64,000 bases of DNA from Macquaria australasica (Eukaryota; Chordata; Actinopteri; Centrarchiformes; Percichthyidae), in the NCBI GenBank assembly GCA_005408345.1, contig SEMN01000001.1, forward strand, positions 5,158,110 through 5,222,109, given 5' to 3'. The notes beneath the pieces were generated by a model that was not told the origin of the DNA, searched no databases, and was given only the letters and a program-made list of their open reading frames with translations. Positions 61,246 through 64,000 of this stretch are shown here, one piece after another (within the stretch, counting starts at the first letter, position 1; every line of letters starts with the position of its first letter). The position numbers and the translations under genes were made by a program.

Positions 61246-64000
61246 AAGTGTAATGTGTTGAAATGAAAATTGACAACAAAGTGCATCCTTGAACAACAGC
61301 CACCAATGAGTTTACCTATTTTTTTTTTTTTTTTAATGCATGAGCCACAACAAAATCATAATTTTAATCTCATGCCAGAACCAATTTACATATCCCATGT
61401 GTCATTGTGTGAGAAAAACAAAAGTTCTATCTTATTCTTACAGGTTAGATTAGGATATGATTATTACTAGCATCTACTGTCTGTAGGATGTATGGGGTCA
61501 TTTTTAAATGACTGTAACCATCTAATGGCAGCAGTACCTGTTATGTACAATTGACTGGCAGCCTCTAATGTGCTCTGCAATTATGGTATGTGTGCGTTTT
61601 GCAATGTGGGTATCTCAGATAAATCTTAGTGTCTAACCAAGTTTACACAGTTCAGCTCGCGAGGAGCACAAGGACATGACTAGTGACATGCTAAAGATGC
61701 ACTACTGGTGAAGTATCTCTCACAGCTGTAGCCTGTGTCAAGGTATTTTTCCTCACTCCAAGGCAAAACTGGCCTCTCCAGTAGAGCCCTTTTAAGTATT
61801 TGCTCACCTTATACCCTCTTTACATCACCCTAACAAGACTTTTTCAAATTAATAGTTTCGATGCACCTTTGTTATATGATGAAACATGATCTCACAGAGG
61901 ACAAAAGTGGATTTTCTCAAGACATCATACAACCTGATATGTCAACGTAATAAATGAGAACAGACCAAGAGGAATCCCCCCCAACCCCAGCCCACCATCT
62001 TTTATCTTCCACAGCCTTTTACTACAGGGTCTCTGAGGGCTGCTTCTGCATGCGACTGTGGGAGATCAGGGCAGAGAAACAGCATATATCTTACGTTCAC
62101 ATCTCACAAAAGGATTTCATATATTAATGCAGCTCCTGGGTAAACTCTCTTCCTCTCTCTTAAGACATTATCTACACTAGCATGATGATGTTGGTGTTTA
62201 AGCTAAAAGGAAAAGGCTTATCAAGGCTTGCAGCTTCTCCCAACTTGAGTGTGTGAGCAGGTCCACAGGTGTGCTCGTGTGATACCAATGAAATAGACAA
62301 GAAATTAAAACATAAATGTTTCATATCTGTGCTGTCAATCTTTACTGATTTTCACGGTGGAATAACACCTCGGAAAGGTAGTTTGTTGTGCTCCTCAAAT
62401 CAATAATGAGATTTTTTACCAATGTCACGCTCAACAAGCAAATTGGCCATCGTTTTTATTTTTCTTAAAAATATGCTACACCATTATGAGTATGATCCAG
62501 ATTCACCTGCATTACACACGATATTACATTACTGCCTTGACAAACATCTGATGTTCTGTACGTACCGACAAGAGACAGATACAGCATGAACTAATAACGC
62601 CTTCAGCCATAATTAACTGCAGAAGACAGAGCACCTGCTATACTTAAAAACAAGAGCAAGACAGAGTTTAGCTCACTGATTCGACTTTACTTCCAAATCC
62701 TATGTGATGACTACGATTTAGATCTGCCCAGAACAGCTGCTGTCATCCGTGCCTTTTCTCCTCCTTTCCTCTTGGGTTGTTTCCTGCCTCACCTTAAACA
62801 TCAAAGCTGCAAGTACAGGTTGACCTGGGGTCATTCAATAAAGGCTGGAATTACCCCGGGACCACAGGGAATATGTTTATCTTACAAGAAAACAATACAT
62901 TAAGATTGAAACCATGTTTAAACTATGATGAATGGCATCACACTGTCAGGAACAAATTACTAATTTGCATTCAAATATAACCTTTGGTAGGTCCACCTAG
63001 CCCTGATAAATATTTTAAAAAATGTATTTAATTTTTTTTACTATAACTACTTTACATAAAACAATGACAAATGACACCTGGAATCAATCTACTGCCTTGT
63101 TAAGCTCTCAACTGTTACTTCTCAAATGCAAAATCATGTCCTATGAGCTCCCCTGTTCATAGCGGCCTGCCTTGAAACCTCTTCAGGAACAGATGCTATG
63201 AGTTGCATATTTCTAAACTGAACAAAGCATCATGAAAAATGGTAAATATGTTCTGAATTACCAGCATGTGTGTTTTGAAGCCCCCGGCTGTGCTTCCCCA
63301 TATGTCTCATTCACATTCATCCCAGTCTGAGTGTTTTCATAACCGGACAAAAAGCAGAGCACACAGTAAAAAAAAAAAAGAAAGAAGAAGAAGAGGAAGA
63401 CTGTGATGGAGTGCCTATCTTTGCACATCCTGGCATTTTGGTGGACATTACATTGATTCTATGGCTCTTTTAACCTCAACCACATGCCTCTTTTCTTTTA
63501 ACTGATATTACTTAATAATAGTTACTATGCTATGTGTGTGCGTGTGTGTCAGAATGCCAAAGCCACACTGATTTAATACACACATCCAGCTATATCTGTA
63601 AAATAAAAACGAGATAAACAAATAAGGAAAAAATGGAAATTAGGTATGATTTCCACTTTCCCCATATGAATAATATGAGTCAACCTGTTGAGTCACAGCA
63701 CCTCCAGCCACTCACTCCTTTCCAAGGTTACTAGGGACAGAAACACTGGTGAGGATTCATTCAAGCGCTGCAAAGGTAGGAGGCTTGTATCAAACCAACA
63801 TCTGCAAACGCATCAAGAACCGTGCACATATGCCGGACCGGTTCATTCTTTCCATTAGTGCTAAGCAACTTTATAAGAGATATGATAGATCCTAATGCAA
63901 TGCAATCTTGATAGTGTGAATGCAAAGATATACAACAGCACAGCAGATAAACCCCAATGACTAATAGTGAGGGAAACGACGCAGACAGCTGCCTTAGGTT
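61246..64000. other. Intronic sequence, no gene seen
   Basis: Poly-T run at 61319-61334, an A/G-rich patch at 63368-63400 and otherwise unique-looking sequence. No match to the expected preceding Musashi exon. Confidence 0.55.

Larger units (their letters stand above)
57044..64000 (-). other. msi2: Preceding intron of the Musashi gene (partial)
   Basis: Sequence upstream of the acceptor on the minus strand. The expected previous exon (RRM1 end, GFGFVTFADP to HHELDSKT) was searched for by eye as its reverse complement and not seen, so it should lie beyond 64000. The stretch holds one decayed GTTGCAGCCCT-type repeat (60970-61245), a motif-rich block (58370-58600) and otherwise AT-rich unique-looking sequence. 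Confidence 0.65.

Overview
The window is gene-poor vertebrate DNA, almost certainly from a teleost fish (probably a percomorph). It is AT-rich, full of (CA)n and (GA)n microsatellites, and carries interspersed repeats I recognise from fish genomes: an L2/Maui-type LINE with its characteristic 3' tail, non-autonomous elements ending in GTTGCAGCCCT, and an AGGGTTCGTA inverted-repeat element. No bacterial-style gene organisation is present, and nearly all ATG-started open frames are chance or repeat-derived.

One real protein-coding exon is visible, on the minus strand at 57002-57043. It encodes the 14 residues IDPKVAFPRRAQPK, which join RRM1 to RRM2 in Musashi RNA-binding proteins. It has a textbook acceptor (polypyrimidine tract plus CAG) and donor (AAG|GTAAGA). 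No other Musashi exon was found by eye on either side, so the window appears to be this exon plus about 57 kb of the following intron (57001 down to 1) and about 7 kb of the preceding intron (57044 up to 64000). Such long introns favour msi2 over msi1; the copy (a or b) cannot be told.

The intron is a patchwork. At 2.8-6 kb there are old nested repeats. At 14.04-17.26 kb lies a large imperfect fold-back element. Its left arm was split by a 5'-truncated L2 LINE with a broken reverse transcriptase, and its right arm received a second L2 tail in the opposite orientation. The undamaged part of each arm serves as an internal empty-site reference for the other. At 40.0-40.6 kb a repeat fragment is followed by a 45-48 bp inverted repeat enclosing a hammerhead-ribozyme-like core (CTGATGA, short stem, GAAAC), with a weaker second core about 256 bases downstream. 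At 51.75-53.35 kb two more decayed inverted-repeat elements lie on either side of a repeat-free, motif-dense stretch. Several other repeat-free stretches rich in homeodomain, octamer, forkhead or E-box-like words are listed as candidate conserved non-coding (enhancer) sequences; that call is by eye and needs alignment.

I see no operon, CRISPR array, tRNA, rRNA or complete mobile-element gene. The items most worth following up are the Musashi exon in its giant intron, the reciprocally interrupted fold-back element, and the hammerhead-like motif inside an inverted repeat.
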